Source: CAZEGV01 sp964511645 (GTDB taxonomy: Bacteria; Bacteroidota; Bacteroidia; Cytophagales; JAAEPT01). Taken from it: a DNA stretch of 31,077 bases. The notes beneath the pieces were generated by a model. The model had not been told where the DNA came from. It did not search any database and saw only the letters and a list, made by a program, of their open reading frames with translations. The stretch covers positions 1-31,077 of the forward strand of contig CAZEGV010000032.1 of NCBI GenBank assembly GCA_964511645.1, given 5' to 3'. Positions 16,176 through 24,039 of this stretch are shown piece after piece (positions within the stretch are counted from its first letter, which is position 1; each line of letters opens with the position of its first letter). Made by a program: the position numbers and the translations under genes.

Positions 16176-17265
16176 CTTTATCGATTAGTTCCAACACCCA
16201 AAGCTCTACCACTTCTTCTTCTCTCCAGTTTTGATTTCTTTTGGTGTCTTTAGAGGCTAGTTTTACTTTTTTGTGTAATAATAAAGATTTCTTAAACCTT
16301 CCTCCTGTAGCCAACTCCTCCTCTATTGGGTGAGTCTCTGTCACTCCAGTGATTTTAGCCAAGTTAGAAAACAACATCACAAGTCTACCGTCTTTGGTCA
16401 AGTGATTGACTGCTTCTTCAAAAAAGTTTGAAAATAAATCTTTCGGGTAATAAATAGCTTCGTCTAGCTGATCCAAATCTTGAGTAGCAGGAAGCCACGG
16501 CGGATTAAAAACGATCAATTCAGTTTTCTTTTTATTATCTGCAAACAGACTTCCGTGAGCCAAATCTATTTTTCTTGCCAACTTCGTACCTTCCATATAC
16601 ATTTGCATCCCTACAATTGCATTAGGATTAGTATCTGTCCCATATACTTTCTGAAAACCATACTTTGTCATTTGAAGAGCCAGTACTCCACAACCAATCC
16701 CAACATCTATTGCCGTTTTCTTTGCTCCCTCATACCGCTTAAGCCAATTATCAAACAATTGTAAATGCTCAAACCTATTCGGAAAATAAACTCCGTAAAA
16801 AGGCTTGATTTTATTACGCAACATAGGAATATTCACTCCGTTTTCGTGCCATTGCCAAGAACTATTAAGCCCTTGCACTTGAGGAAAAGAAAGAATAAAA
16901 TTTTCTACATCTGGGTAAAGCGTTTGAAGCCAACCAATCTCTGGAGATTTTTTAACCCTTAATTTATTCTTATCAATAATAAGAAATAAATGATTAGAAT
17001 ACTCTCTATATACCTCTCTATACTCTCGTTGTCCTTGAAAAGTACTTCCGTCAAACTTGTACTTAAGCCGTACAGATAGCTCTTTCAGTACTTGAAGCCC
17101 TGTACCGAAATAGTCTTCGATTAAAACATTTTTTCCATCTGCCAAAAAATCCACAGCCTCCTCTGGGTGCATATTCTTGTCACAAGAAATCATTTCCATT
17201 TCTTCAACAATTGGTCTTGGTCTATTAATTTGTAATAATCCTGATGAGTCTATTTCTTCTTCCAT
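16171..17265 (-). CDS. SAM-dependent methyltransferase with NPPW motif
   Basis: A roughly 364-residue cytoplasmic protein. The C-terminal two thirds hold a class I methyltransferase: motif I TAIDVGIGCGVLALQM, YGTDTNPNAI (motif II/III), and VFNPPWLP, the (N/D)PP(Y/F/W) signature of enzymes that methylate planar amide or amino nitrogens in RNA, DNA or protein (as in PrmC, RsmC, TrmN6). The N-terminal part (about 150 residues, GTGLQVLKELSVRLKYKF..) resembles no domain I can name. An upstream in-frame ATG exists at 17304, but a consensus promoter at 17270-17300 lies between it and the ATG at 17265, so the latter is chosen. No close operon partner is seen: cysH is 95 bp downstream. The substrate is unresolved. 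Confidence 0.75.
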   Translation of the reverse strand: MEEEIDSSGLLQINRPRPIVEEMEMISCDKNMHPEEAVDFLADGKNVLIEDYFGTGLQVLKELSVRLKYKFDGSTFQGQREYREVYREYSNHLFLIIDKNKLRVKKSPEIGWLQTLYPDVENFILSFPQVQGLNSSWQWHENGVNIPMLRNKIKPFYGVYFPNRFEHLQLFDNWLKRYEGAKKTAIDVGIGCGVLALQMTKYGFQKVYGTDTNPNAIVGMQMYMEGTKLARKIDLAHGSLFADNKKKTELIVFNPPWLPATQDLDQLDEAIYYPKDLFSNFFEEAVNHLTKDGRLVMLFSNLAKITGVTETHPIEEELATGGRFKKSLLLHKKVKLASKDTKRNQNWREEEVVELWVLELIDKE

Positions 17266-17269
17266 AACC

Positions 17270-17300
17270 CAAAAGTATTTGATTTTATTGGCAAGCCAAA
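17270..17300 (-). promoter_or_regulatory. Bacteroidota-type promoter for the NPPW methyltransferase
   Basis: On the minus strand TTTG (17300-17297), 19 bp, then TACTTTTG (17277-17270): an exact consensus match at exact spacing. Transcription would begin at or within a few bases of the ATG at 17265, implying a leaderless or nearly leaderless mRNA, or a start further inside the frame. Confidence 0.55.
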
Positions 17301-17378
17301 GCATCGACTTGTTTATTAAACTAAAAATAAGGGCAAACCCTCTCGGTTTTCACTTCGCTCTGCTACGTTCTCCCTCTA

Positions 17379-17478
17379 GGTCGGGCTTTACGCTATATCT
17401 TTTTTGTTTTTTCGTTCTATATTTCGGCAAGCTCAATGCGACACAAAAAAACAAAAAAGGATGCCGCTGCAATCCCTT
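17379..17478 (-). repeat. REP-like intergenic repeat, copy C (reversed)
   Basis: Read on the minus strand it begins AAGGGATTGCAGCGGCATCC and ends TATAGCGTAAAGCCCGACC, a variant of the flanks of copies A and B. The stem is perfect over 14 bp: 17399-17412 with 17446-17459, the same CTTTTTTG-plus-T arm as copy A, around a 33-base loop containing GACA/GAGCTTG-like sequence also seen in copy A's loop. It lies 12 bp downstream (relative to transcription of neighbours) of no gene start but just past the anti-sigma gene's stop at 17491, so it could also stabilise or end that transcript. Confidence 0.65.
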
Positions 17479-17490
17479 TTGCATCTCAAC

Positions 17491-17721
17491 TTATTCTGAC
17501 ATCACTCCCTTTTTAATCACTTCCTTTTCCTCCATAGTCAGCATGACTTCCTCTTTTTCTTTCATTTCATTCAATGCTACATCTATTGCTTTATTTTGCT
17601 TGGCAAAAGACTCACAATATTTACAAGTCAATAAATGAACTCTTAGTGACAATTTCTCTAAAAAAGTTAAATCAATTTCTGATGCTTTAGTTGTTAGTAA
17701 TGTTGCTTTTTCACAATTCAT
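17491..17721 (-). CDS. Zinc-finger (zf-HC2) anti-sigma factor
   Basis: A 76-residue protein with the anti-sigma zinc motif H-x3-C-x2-C in RVHLLTCKYCESF (about residues 28-40) and another Cys near the N terminus (MNCEKATLL) that can act as the fourth ligand. There is no membrane helix, so it is a soluble, possibly redox-sensing anti-sigma factor of the ZAS type, expected to bind and hold the sigma factor encoded 7 bp upstream. The C-terminal half is charged and helical. It is the last gene of a three-gene operon with the hydrolase and the sigma factor. Confidence 0.8.
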   Translation of the reverse strand: MNCEKATLLTTKASEIDLTFLEKLSLRVHLLTCKYCESFAKQNKAIDVALNEMKEKEEVMLTMEEKEVIKKGVMSE

Positions 17722-17728
17722 TTTTTAT

Positions 17729-18310
17729 TTAATTTGTTTTGGACATCCAAATTTTCTCCATACAAGCTCTTAAGTCTAGCTTAGATCGATGCATTATCAC
17801 CCAATAATTAGACGATGAAATCCCTAATTCCTTACAAATTTCTGAAGAAGATAATCCATCAATATTCTTTAGCCAAAAAACATTAGACGACTTCTTGCTT
17901 AGCTTAGATAAACACCCTGTCAACGACTGCCTAAATTCTTTTCTTTCTATCTCAGTAAAAAAACCCGTATCCCAATTTTTAGGTCGTTGGCTATATTGCC
18001 AACTCCCTGTTGGGTCAAAATACGTTTCGTCTTTTCCCGTCATTTCCATTGTTGTAGATTTTTTTCTAAAATAATCTATAATTTTATTTTTAAGAATAGA
18101 TGTTAACCACGTTCTTTCTGAGCTTTCTTTTTTAAATTTCTTAAACCCCTTTTTGGCAGAAAAAAAAGTATCTTGTACAAAGTCTTTTGCCAATTCTTGA
18201 TTCGAAATCCGACTCAATGCATAACTATACAGATAGTCCGAATGCTCATCTACCCATTGAGTAAGTACATTGTTTTCCTTCAGGTTATCCCTCATCCCAA
18301 GGTTACACAT
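17729..18310 (-). CDS. ECF-type RNA polymerase sigma factor
   Basis: A 193-residue alternative sigma factor. Region 2 (about 20-85) includes YLYSYALSRISNQELAKDFVQDTF and the WLTSILKNKIIDYFRKK core/-10 binding helices; region 4 (about 130-185) includes the helix-turn-helix GLSSSEICKELGISSSNYWVIMHRSKLDLRACME. Between them is a linker of some 35 residues (FDPTGSWQYSQRPKNW) typical of the group I recall as TIGR02943. The ATG at 18310 overlaps the hydrolase gene by 8 bp; ATG 18295 is an alternative start that removes five residues. The overlap implies cotranslation with the hydrolase, and the zinc anti-sigma factor follows after 7 bp. The regulon cannot be read, although a peroxide/thiol stress role fits the neighbours. 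Confidence 0.85.
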   Translation of the reverse strand: MCNLGMRDNLKENNVLTQWVDEHSDYLYSYALSRISNQELAKDFVQDTFFSAKKGFKKFKKESSERTWLTSILKNKIIDYFRKKSTTMEMTGKDETYFDPTGSWQYSQRPKNWDTGFFTEIERKEFRQSLTGCLSKLSKKSSNVFWLKNIDGLSSSEICKELGISSSNYWVIMHRSKLDLRACMEKIWMSKTN

Positions 18311-19058
18311 ATCTTTTTGCCCATGCAGCTATTACTTCTCCAGCATACACTGAATCTTCTTTATTATGTAATAAATGATCTGCATTATCGAGCGAAATAA
18401 AACTTTTAGGATGGTGAGCAACACTATACATTGCTGCTGCACTCTCTACCCCTACTGTTGTATCTTGAGGAGAATGCATAATCAAAAATGATTTTCTCAT
18501 TTCCTTAAGCGTGTTCAGTAATGACACTCGCTCTATATCTTCTACAAATTCTTTTTTTATTTTAAAATCTCTACCCCCAATATTAACCAAAGCCTCTCCC
18601 GATGATTTTATTTCTTCTAAACTACTCCTAAACAAGTGGCTAACATGGGAAGGTGTAGAAGGTGAACCTATTGTTGTAAATGCTTTAACAGAAGTTATCT
18701 TAGATGCGGCAAAAACTACTGCCGAACCTCCCAAAGAGTGTCCTATCAATAATGATGGACTTTTATACTCTTTTTCCAAAAATGAAGCGGCAGCTATAAT
18801 ATCATCTACATTACCAGAAAAGGTAGTATCTTCAAATACACCATCACTATCACCTAAGCCCGTAAAATCAAACTGAAGTACACTAAAACCATTCTTAACT
18901 AGCTCTTTCGTTATATTGCGAACTGCATTAAGTGTTTTGTTACAAGTAAAACAGTGAGCAAATAAGGCGAATTTTCCTGTATCGACATCCGAAAAATCTA
19001 ATCTACCGCTTAACTCTATTCCTGAATGATTTTTAAACACTACTTTTTTAGACGACAT
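18303..19058 (-). CDS. Alpha/beta hydrolase of the OsmC-linked type, without an OsmC domain
   Basis: A 251-residue cytoplasmic alpha/beta-fold hydrolase. The nucleophile elbow is GHSLGG (Ser108), the acid is the Asp in MHSPQDTTV, and the base is the His of DNADHLL. The blocks ALFAHCFTCNKTLNAVRNI and LQFDFTGLGDSDG are, from memory, characteristic of the hydrolase half of bifunctional hydrolase-OsmC proteins; here the protein ends after the hydrolase (AKRYV) and the next gene is a sigma factor, so the OsmC peroxidase half is missing or encoded elsewhere. It heads the operon with the sigma and anti-sigma genes. The substrate is unknown. Confidence 0.85.
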   Translation of the reverse strand: MSSKKVVFKNHSGIELSGRLDFSDVDTGKFALFAHCFTCNKTLNAVRNITKELVKNGFSVLQFDFTGLGDSDGVFEDTTFSGNVDDIIAAASFLEKEYKSPSLLIGHSLGGSAVVFAASKITSVKAFTTIGSPSTPSHVSHLFRSSLEEIKSSGEALVNIGGRDFKIKKEFVEDIERVSLLNTLKEMRKSFLIMHSPQDTTVGVESAAAMYSVAHHPKSFISLDNADHLLHNKEDSVYAGEVIAAWAKRYV

Positions 19059-19164
19059 TATTCTTTATTTTTTGTACGCAAAGAAGATCACAATCTTAAA
19101 TTATAATTATATAGTATATACATAAAATCAGCACTATATCATAGGCTTGTTACATAAAAGACAC

Positions 19165-19935
19165 TTACAAATCCCATGCTTTAAGTTTATCTATATCCTT
19201 ATATGCAGTCATGTCAAAATGGCAAGGCACAACGGAAGTGTAATTATTCTCTACAGCCCACTCATCTGTATCCTCACTCAAATCATAGTTATTAAAATTA
19301 CCTCCTAACCAAAAATACTTTCCTCCATGAGGATCTTCTCTTTCTGCAAATATTTCTTCCCAAGAAGCCTTTGCTTGTCGAGATACTCTAATCCCTTTTA
19401 TAGGCTCATTGCTCAATGCTGGAAAATTTACATTCAAAGCAATTCCTTTCGTAATTCCCTTCTCTAATACAGAAGATATAATCTGACGCATATGAGGTAA
19501 AACATGATCCATATTAGCCGAAGTTTCATAATCGCACAAACTAAAACCTATAGCTGGCATCTCATCAATAGCAGCCTCCAATGCTGCACTCATCGTCCCA
19601 GAATAAACAACCGAAATACTTGTATTACTCCCGTGATTAATTCCGCTCAATACCAAATCTGGCGGTGAATCCTTTAATAAATGATTTTTAGCAAATTTTA
19701 CACAATCTGCGGGAGTTCCTGTACATTGGTAAGCCTCTACTTCTTCTCCAAATCCATAATAAGGAATCAGACGAAGCACTTGCCCGATTGTTATCGCATG
19801 CCCCATCCCTGACTGTCCTTTATCTGGTGCTACTACAAGTACCTTACCAAATTCTTTTGCAACTTCTACAAGATTTTTAATCCCATTTGAGGTAATGCCA
19901 TCATCATTGGTTACTACTATTACTGGTTGGCTCAT
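19165..19935 (-). CDS. surE: 5'/3'-nucleotidase SurE
   Basis: Metal-dependent nucleotidase that removes phosphate from nucleoside monophosphates (and exopolyphosphate in some species), linked to stationary-phase survival. The 256-residue protein shows VTNDDGI (metal-binding Asp pair, residues 8-14), the APDKGQSGMGHAIT loop, CTGTPADCVKFA, LVLSGINHGSNT (metal Asn) and YSGTMSAALEA. Length is typical. Its ATG overlaps the stop of the preceding hypothetical gene (ATGA), so it is translationally coupled and forms the end of the dnaG-to-surE gene string. A 106-bp gap separates it from the hydrolase gene. Confidence 0.95.
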   Translation of the reverse strand: MSQPVIVVTNDDGITSNGIKNLVEVAKEFGKVLVVAPDKGQSGMGHAITIGQVLRLIPYYGFGEEVEAYQCTGTPADCVKFAKNHLLKDSPPDLVLSGINHGSNTSISVVYSGTMSAALEAAIDEMPAIGFSLCDYETSANMDHVLPHMRQIISSVLEKGITKGIALNVNFPALSNEPIKGIRVSRQAKASWEEIFAEREDPHGGKYFWLGGNFNNYDLSEDTDEWAVENNYTSVVPCHFDMTAYKDIDKLKAWDL

Positions 19936-20537
19936 ATTGATAAAAGTTCGTTGTAATATTTCATGATTTGAATTAAATCTTTTTCAGAGTACGTGTGTAA
20001 CCTATTTTGTTTAATATAAACTTTCATTTGCCCTGCATAAGTTCCAAAAATTATATATATTTTTTTAGGGCGTGTATTCAAGAATTTCAACTTTTCGTTG
20101 TCCTTATAAAAATAATCAAATTCTTCTACTTCTCGATGTGTTGCAAAACCACTTATCCCATCAGTTGTTACATAGGAAGATATGTATTCTCTTTTTAACA
20201 AAAAAACATTACTATCTAATAAAATCTCAAAAAAACCAGGCATATCAAATCCATTTGAAGATTGATAATGCATTGTCCTAACAATTCTATACCTATTGGT
20301 AAGCGAATCTGTAAATCTAAATTCTATAATGTCTTTTGGATGAAACACCTTTTGTTTGACGGGGCTTTGAAGATGTACATACTCTTCGTCAAATGAGTAG
20401 TATAATTTCCCTCTTTGAATGCTAGAATCTTTTGTTAAAATCTCCCCAAAATGCCATACTTTACTGGAGTATTGCTGTGCTTCAACGACAACTGTCGAAA
20501 AACAAATCAATAAGCCTATGTATAACTTTTTCATCAT
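19932..20537 (-). CDS. Secreted hypothetical protein
   Basis: A 201-residue protein with a clear signal peptide (MKKLYIGLLICFSTVVVEAQ) and no further membrane segment, so probably periplasmic or outer-membrane associated. The mature part is beta-rich with many aromatic residues (GKLYYSFDEEYVHL, KDIIEFRF, EEFDYFYKD) and a C-terminal helix (SEKDLIQIMKYYNELL). I do not recognise the family. The gene begins directly after the ribBA stop with no gap and overlaps surE by 4 bp, so it is cotranscribed, yet no functional link to riboflavin or nucleotide metabolism is evident. Confidence 0.75.
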   Translation of the reverse strand: MMKKLYIGLLICFSTVVVEAQQYSSKVWHFGEILTKDSSIQRGKLYYSFDEEYVHLQSPVKQKVFHPKDIIEFRFTDSLTNRYRIVRTMHYQSSNGFDMPGFFEILLDSNVFLLKREYISSYVTTDGISGFATHREVEEFDYFYKDNEKLKFLNTRPKKIYIIFGTYAGQMKVYIKQNRLHTYSEKDLIQIMKYYNELLSI

Positions 20538-21671
20538 TTAGCACTCCTCATTTGGTACTGACTCTACAATTTCTAAGCCATAACCCAGTAGACCTGCTCT
20601 TTTCTTAGGACTATTACTAATTAATTTAATTTTTCTTACATCTAAATCTCTTAAAATCTGAGCTCCTACACCGTAATCTCTAGTATCTTGCTTATATGTC
20701 ACCTTATCCTTCCCGTCTTGAATAACTTGTTTATCAAAAGCCTTAATCTGAGTAAGTAACTCGCTAGAGCTTGCATTGTCATTGATATACACAACAACTC
20801 CTTTTCCTTCTTTTTGAACCTTCTTTAAGGCGCAACCCAATTGAGAGCCACTATCAGATAAGAGTGCTGAAAAAACATCTCCAGCTATATTTGAGGCTTG
20901 TACTCTTACAAGAATTTCGTCTTTCTTTGTCCACGATCCTTTTTTGAAAGCAATATGTACATCATCAGTAGTAATTTGTCTATAAGCAATCATTTCGAAT
21001 TCACCCCATTTGGTTTGAGTAATTACCTGAGTCTCTCTTTTTATTAGTGTTTCTTTTTCTAACCTATATTCAATTAAGTCTTTAATTGTAATGATTTTTA
21101 AATCGTGTTCTTGAGCAATTTTTTTCAATTCTGGAAGTCTAGCCATTGTACCATCTTCATTCAAAATTTCAACTAATACTCCCGCAGGCTCTAAACCAGC
21201 CAAACGAGCCAAGTCTACACTTGCCTCTGTATGTCCCGCTCTTCTTAACACTCCACCTTTTCTAGCTCTCAAAGGAAAAATATGACCTGGTCTTCCTAAA
21301 TCTTCTGCTTTGGTAACTGAATCTACTAAAGCATGAATTGTTTTGGATCTGTCCGAAGCAGAAATCCCCGTAGTACAGCCTTTCCCTATTAAATCTACCG
21401 ATACAGTAAAAGGTGTAGCATGTAAAACCGTATTATTCGTTACCATTAAGTCTAAACCTAATTCATCACACTTTTCTCCTGTTAAAGGTGCACAGATTAA
21501 GCCTCTACCATATCTCGCCATAAAGTTAACTATCTCAGGAGTAACATTAGACGCTGCCGTTACAAAATCACCCTCATTCTCTCTATCTTCATCATCTACA
21601 ACAATGATTACCTTCCCTTGCTTTAGGTCTTCTAAAGCATCCTCTATACTATCTAGTTTTATGTCGCTCAT
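20538..21671 (-). CDS. ribBA: 3,4-dihydroxy-2-butanone 4-phosphate synthase with a degenerate GTP cyclohydrolase II domain
   Basis: Riboflavin synthesis. The N-terminal RibB domain (about 1-200) is intact: DDEDRENEGD (residues 26-35), the GRGLICAPL and TGISASDR blocks and the RRAGHTEAS motif, so it should convert ribulose 5-phosphate to the 4-carbon precursor. The C-terminal half (about 210-377) aligns with GTP cyclohydrolase II, but the zinc cysteines are missing: the HSEC position reads QASN and RCDCG reads LSDSG. The later DTRDYGVGAQIL..KRAGLLGYGLEI block is kept. This half is therefore probably not a GTP cyclohydrolase, and a separate RibA is expected elsewhere. It overlaps the upstream glycosyltransferase stop by 4 bp (ATGA). 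No FMN riboswitch is seen. Confidence 0.92.
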   Translation of the reverse strand: MSDIKLDSIEDALEDLKQGKVIIVVDDEDRENEGDFVTAASNVTPEIVNFMARYGRGLICAPLTGEKCDELGLDLMVTNNTVLHATPFTVSVDLIGKGCTTGISASDRSKTIHALVDSVTKAEDLGRPGHIFPLRARKGGVLRRAGHTEASVDLARLAGLEPAGVLVEILNEDGTMARLPELKKIAQEHDLKIITIKDLIEYRLEKETLIKRETQVITQTKWGEFEMIAYRQITTDDVHIAFKKGSWTKKDEILVRVQASNIAGDVFSALLSDSGSQLGCALKKVQKEGKGVVVYINDNASSSELLTQIKAFDKQVIQDGKDKVTYKQDTRDYGVGAQILRDLDVRKIKLISNSPKKRAGLLGYGLEIVESVPNEEC

Positions 21672-22870
21672 ACTCTATGATTTGATTCAATCAATCTTTC
21701 AAATTTATCTAATAAAGAAGCTGTTGCCGTATTCCACCTGTAATAGCTCTCTACATACGAAATAGATTTCTCACCCAGTTCTTTTCTTAATTCTGCATCA
21801 TTCAATAAAATTTTAATTTGAATAATGAAATCTTCGATTTTTTTGCAAACAATAATACCCGAAGAATCTAAATCCTTAAAAGCTGATGCTGCCAAAGGTG
21901 TTGTCAAAACAGGTAATCCCATCGACATGGCTTCTAATATTTTGTTTTGCATTCCTTGACCTGCGTACATAGGTGCTACAAACACCTTAGACCGGCACAA
22001 ATAAGGCTGAACCTCTGCTACTCTGCCTGTAACTTTTATGTTTTTACTTTGTAAGGCCTTTACTTGAGGAGCAGGGTCAGTTCCTACCAAGTAAGTGCTT
22101 AATTTTGCAATTTCATTTTGAAGAACAGGCACAATTTCTTTCCCCAAATACTTACATGCTAGCACATTAGGAAAATACCCCATATTCCCTACAAACACAA
22201 TATCTATATCTTTATTAACTGGTTCTTCCGATATAGAAAAACGTTCGTCTATTCCATTAGGGACAACGTCAATCTCAGTAGGCACAAAACCTTCGAGTAC
22301 TTTTGCGTCTTGCTCTGTTATGATTGATGTACCATGAAAATAATAAGCTACTTTTCTTTCTAAATACTCTAGTCTTTTCTGCTCTGCCTTTACTATCAGC
22401 TTCAGCGGAAACTTCGTGTGTTCTGCTCGTTTCTTCATTCCTAAAGAAAATGCATCCATATAATCTAAATAATACTTACAGTTATACCCAAAAGGAATAT
22501 TTAAGAACGACCTAATTAACTGTACATAAACCAATTCTATGTTTTTTTCTTCAATTAAATTTCCTAATCTTTTTTTTAGCCTTTTATTAAAAAAATAATA
22601 CGATTGAAAAGGCAAAGAAGAAAAGACTGCCCTCAACAAAGAAAAATATACTTGGAAAGCAGAGAGCGAGAAAACTTCTACCAATTGGCAGTACTTTTTA
22701 AGTTCAGCAATATCTTTTTTAGAAACCTTACTGCTTACTGTTGACAGTAAGTAAACATTAAACTTCTTTGACAGTTCTTGAACTTGGTAGTAGGCACGTA
22801 ACTTATCTCCTTTATCCGTAGGATATGGAAACCTAGTCATCACCATCAATATATTAGGTTTATTATTCAA
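21668..22870 (-). CDS. Family 4-type glycosyltransferase (first of two)
   Basis: A 400-residue GT-B fold glycosyltransferase. N-terminal FPYPTDKGDKLRAYYQV is the usual opening of a group of exopolysaccharide-associated sugar transferases (TIGR03087-like); the C-terminal donor domain has DIVFVGNMGYFPN, KVTGRVAEVQPYL, and FVAPMYAGQGMQNKILEAMSMGLPVLTTPLA with the E-x7-E-like nucleotide-sugar site. It likely adds a sugar to a cell-surface polysaccharide at the cytoplasmic face of the membrane. The start used is TTG 22870, overlapping the second transferase gene by 8 bp; ATG 22846 is an alternative. It overlaps ribBA by 4 bp at its 3' end. Confidence 0.85.
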   Translation of the reverse strand: MNNKPNILMVMTRFPYPTDKGDKLRAYYQVQELSKKFNVYLLSTVSSKVSKKDIAELKKYCQLVEVFSLSAFQVYFSLLRAVFSSLPFQSYYFFNKRLKKRLGNLIEEKNIELVYVQLIRSFLNIPFGYNCKYYLDYMDAFSLGMKKRAEHTKFPLKLIVKAEQKRLEYLERKVAYYFHGTSIITEQDAKVLEGFVPTEIDVVPNGIDERFSISEEPVNKDIDIVFVGNMGYFPNVLACKYLGKEIVPVLQNEIAKLSTYLVGTDPAPQVKALQSKNIKVTGRVAEVQPYLCRSKVFVAPMYAGQGMQNKILEAMSMGLPVLTTPLAASAFKDLDSSGIIVCKKIEDFIIQIKILLNDAELRKELGEKSISYVESYYRWNTATASLLDKFERLIESNHRV

Positions 22871-24038
22871 TGTTCTGATAAAAACGTATGAGTCCCTGCG
22901 AAATTACATTATTATCAAACTTTTCCCTAATAAAAGCTTTCGCATTATTAGAAATATCGGAATAGCTCTCCTTATTGACAATTGCTTCCGCAAAAAGTTT
23001 AACCTCATCTTCTATTCTGATGTTTTCTTTGTCTACAACGGGAATACCCTCTGCACCAATTGTAGTGGTTACAACGTACTTACCTAAACTCATCCCTTCT
23101 AATATTTTGATTCTAACCCCACTCCCTGCCCATAGCGGCACTATCAAAATCTCCTTGGATGCTAAAAAATCAACGGCATTCTCTACCTCTCCTATCACCT
23201 TAACGTTTTTATACTTTTTTTCTAACTCAAAAAAATATTTTGGGAAATTTCTTCCTGCCAAATAAAATTTAAACTCAGGGTCTTTTGATAAAACTTCTTC
23301 CCAAACTTTTGACAAAAACCACTTCACACCTTCTTGATTAGGCATCCAATCCATAGAGCCTAGGTAACATACGCTTCTGGTCTCTACGGGTATATTCACA
23401 ACATCCACAACAGAAACCCCAGTAGTGGCAGTGTATACATTTTTATTATGCTTTTTAAAAAAAACAGTATCTACGTCACTTATAGAGACAATAGCATCTG
23501 CTTTAGATAAAATATCTAGTTCATATTTCTTTAGCCTACTAGCTAGTAATTTCAAATACTTTCCTTTCAGAAAAGAAGAATTCTCTGCATTTCTCTCCCA
23601 AATCAGGTGTTCTATATTGTGCTGACGCAATACACACTTCCCTTTATTTAGTTTTTTTATGGTTTCGAGATAAGGAGTAGTTTGTAAGCCTTCAAAATGA
23701 ATAACATCAAAATCTCCCCCTTTGACTAGGGTCGATAACACTCTATGAACCTGTTCATCATCAAACCTTGTAATGTGATATGAGCCATTGGTAAATAAAT
23801 TACAACAAGCTCCTAATACCGTTATTTTGTTTTCAATATCCTCGACATGTACATCTCCGTACTCACCGTACTGTTGTCTAATGATGTCATGCTCAATATA
23901 ATGTTTGGAGGTATTAAGGAAAAATAAAGTTAAATCCAGTCCTTGTCCAAACAGTCCTTTTATCATTTGATGCATAGCAATTGCTCCACCATCTCTATGA
24001 GGATAAGGAACTCTAGGGAAAATAATTAACACCTTCAT
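22863..24038 (-). CDS. Family 4-type glycosyltransferase (second of two)
   Basis: A 391-residue GT-B fold transferase, distantly like its neighbour (same FPRVPYPHRDGGAIAMHQM opening and SMDWMPNQEGVKWF donor-domain entry). The C-terminal nucleotide-sugar region reads ILIVPLWAGSGVRIKILEGMSLGKYVVTTTIGAEGI. It starts 1 bp after the dnaG stop codon with an ATG and overlaps the next transferase by 8 bp. The pair presumably acts in sequence in making one surface glycan, but no flippase, polymerase or sugar-nucleotide gene is nearby except the epimerase 8 kb away. Confidence 0.87.
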   Translation of the reverse strand: MKVLIIFPRVPYPHRDGGAIAMHQMIKGLFGQGLDLTLFFLNTSKHYIEHDIIRQQYGEYGDVHVEDIENKITVLGACCNLFTNGSYHITRFDDEQVHRVLSTLVKGGDFDVIHFEGLQTTPYLETIKKLNKGKCVLRQHNIEHLIWERNAENSSFLKGKYLKLLASRLKKYELDILSKADAIVSISDVDTVFFKKHNKNVYTATTGVSVVDVVNIPVETRSVCYLGSMDWMPNQEGVKWFLSKVWEEVLSKDPEFKFYLAGRNFPKYFFELEKKYKNVKVIGEVENAVDFLASKEILIVPLWAGSGVRIKILEGMSLGKYVVTTTIGAEGIPVVDKENIRIEDEVKLFAEAIVNKESYSDISNNAKAFIREKFDNNVISQGLIRFYQNIE

Positions 24039-24039
24039 T

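Noticed and set aside
16480..16962. Plus-strand frames opposite the NPPW methyltransferase
   Set aside because: They lie wholly antisense to a gene with recognisable methyltransferase motifs, and no promoter or family resemblance supports them.
21672..21765. FMN riboswitch before ribBA
   Set aside because: The ribBA start codon overlaps the preceding glycosyltransferase gene, and no RFN-like conserved segments were seen around it.
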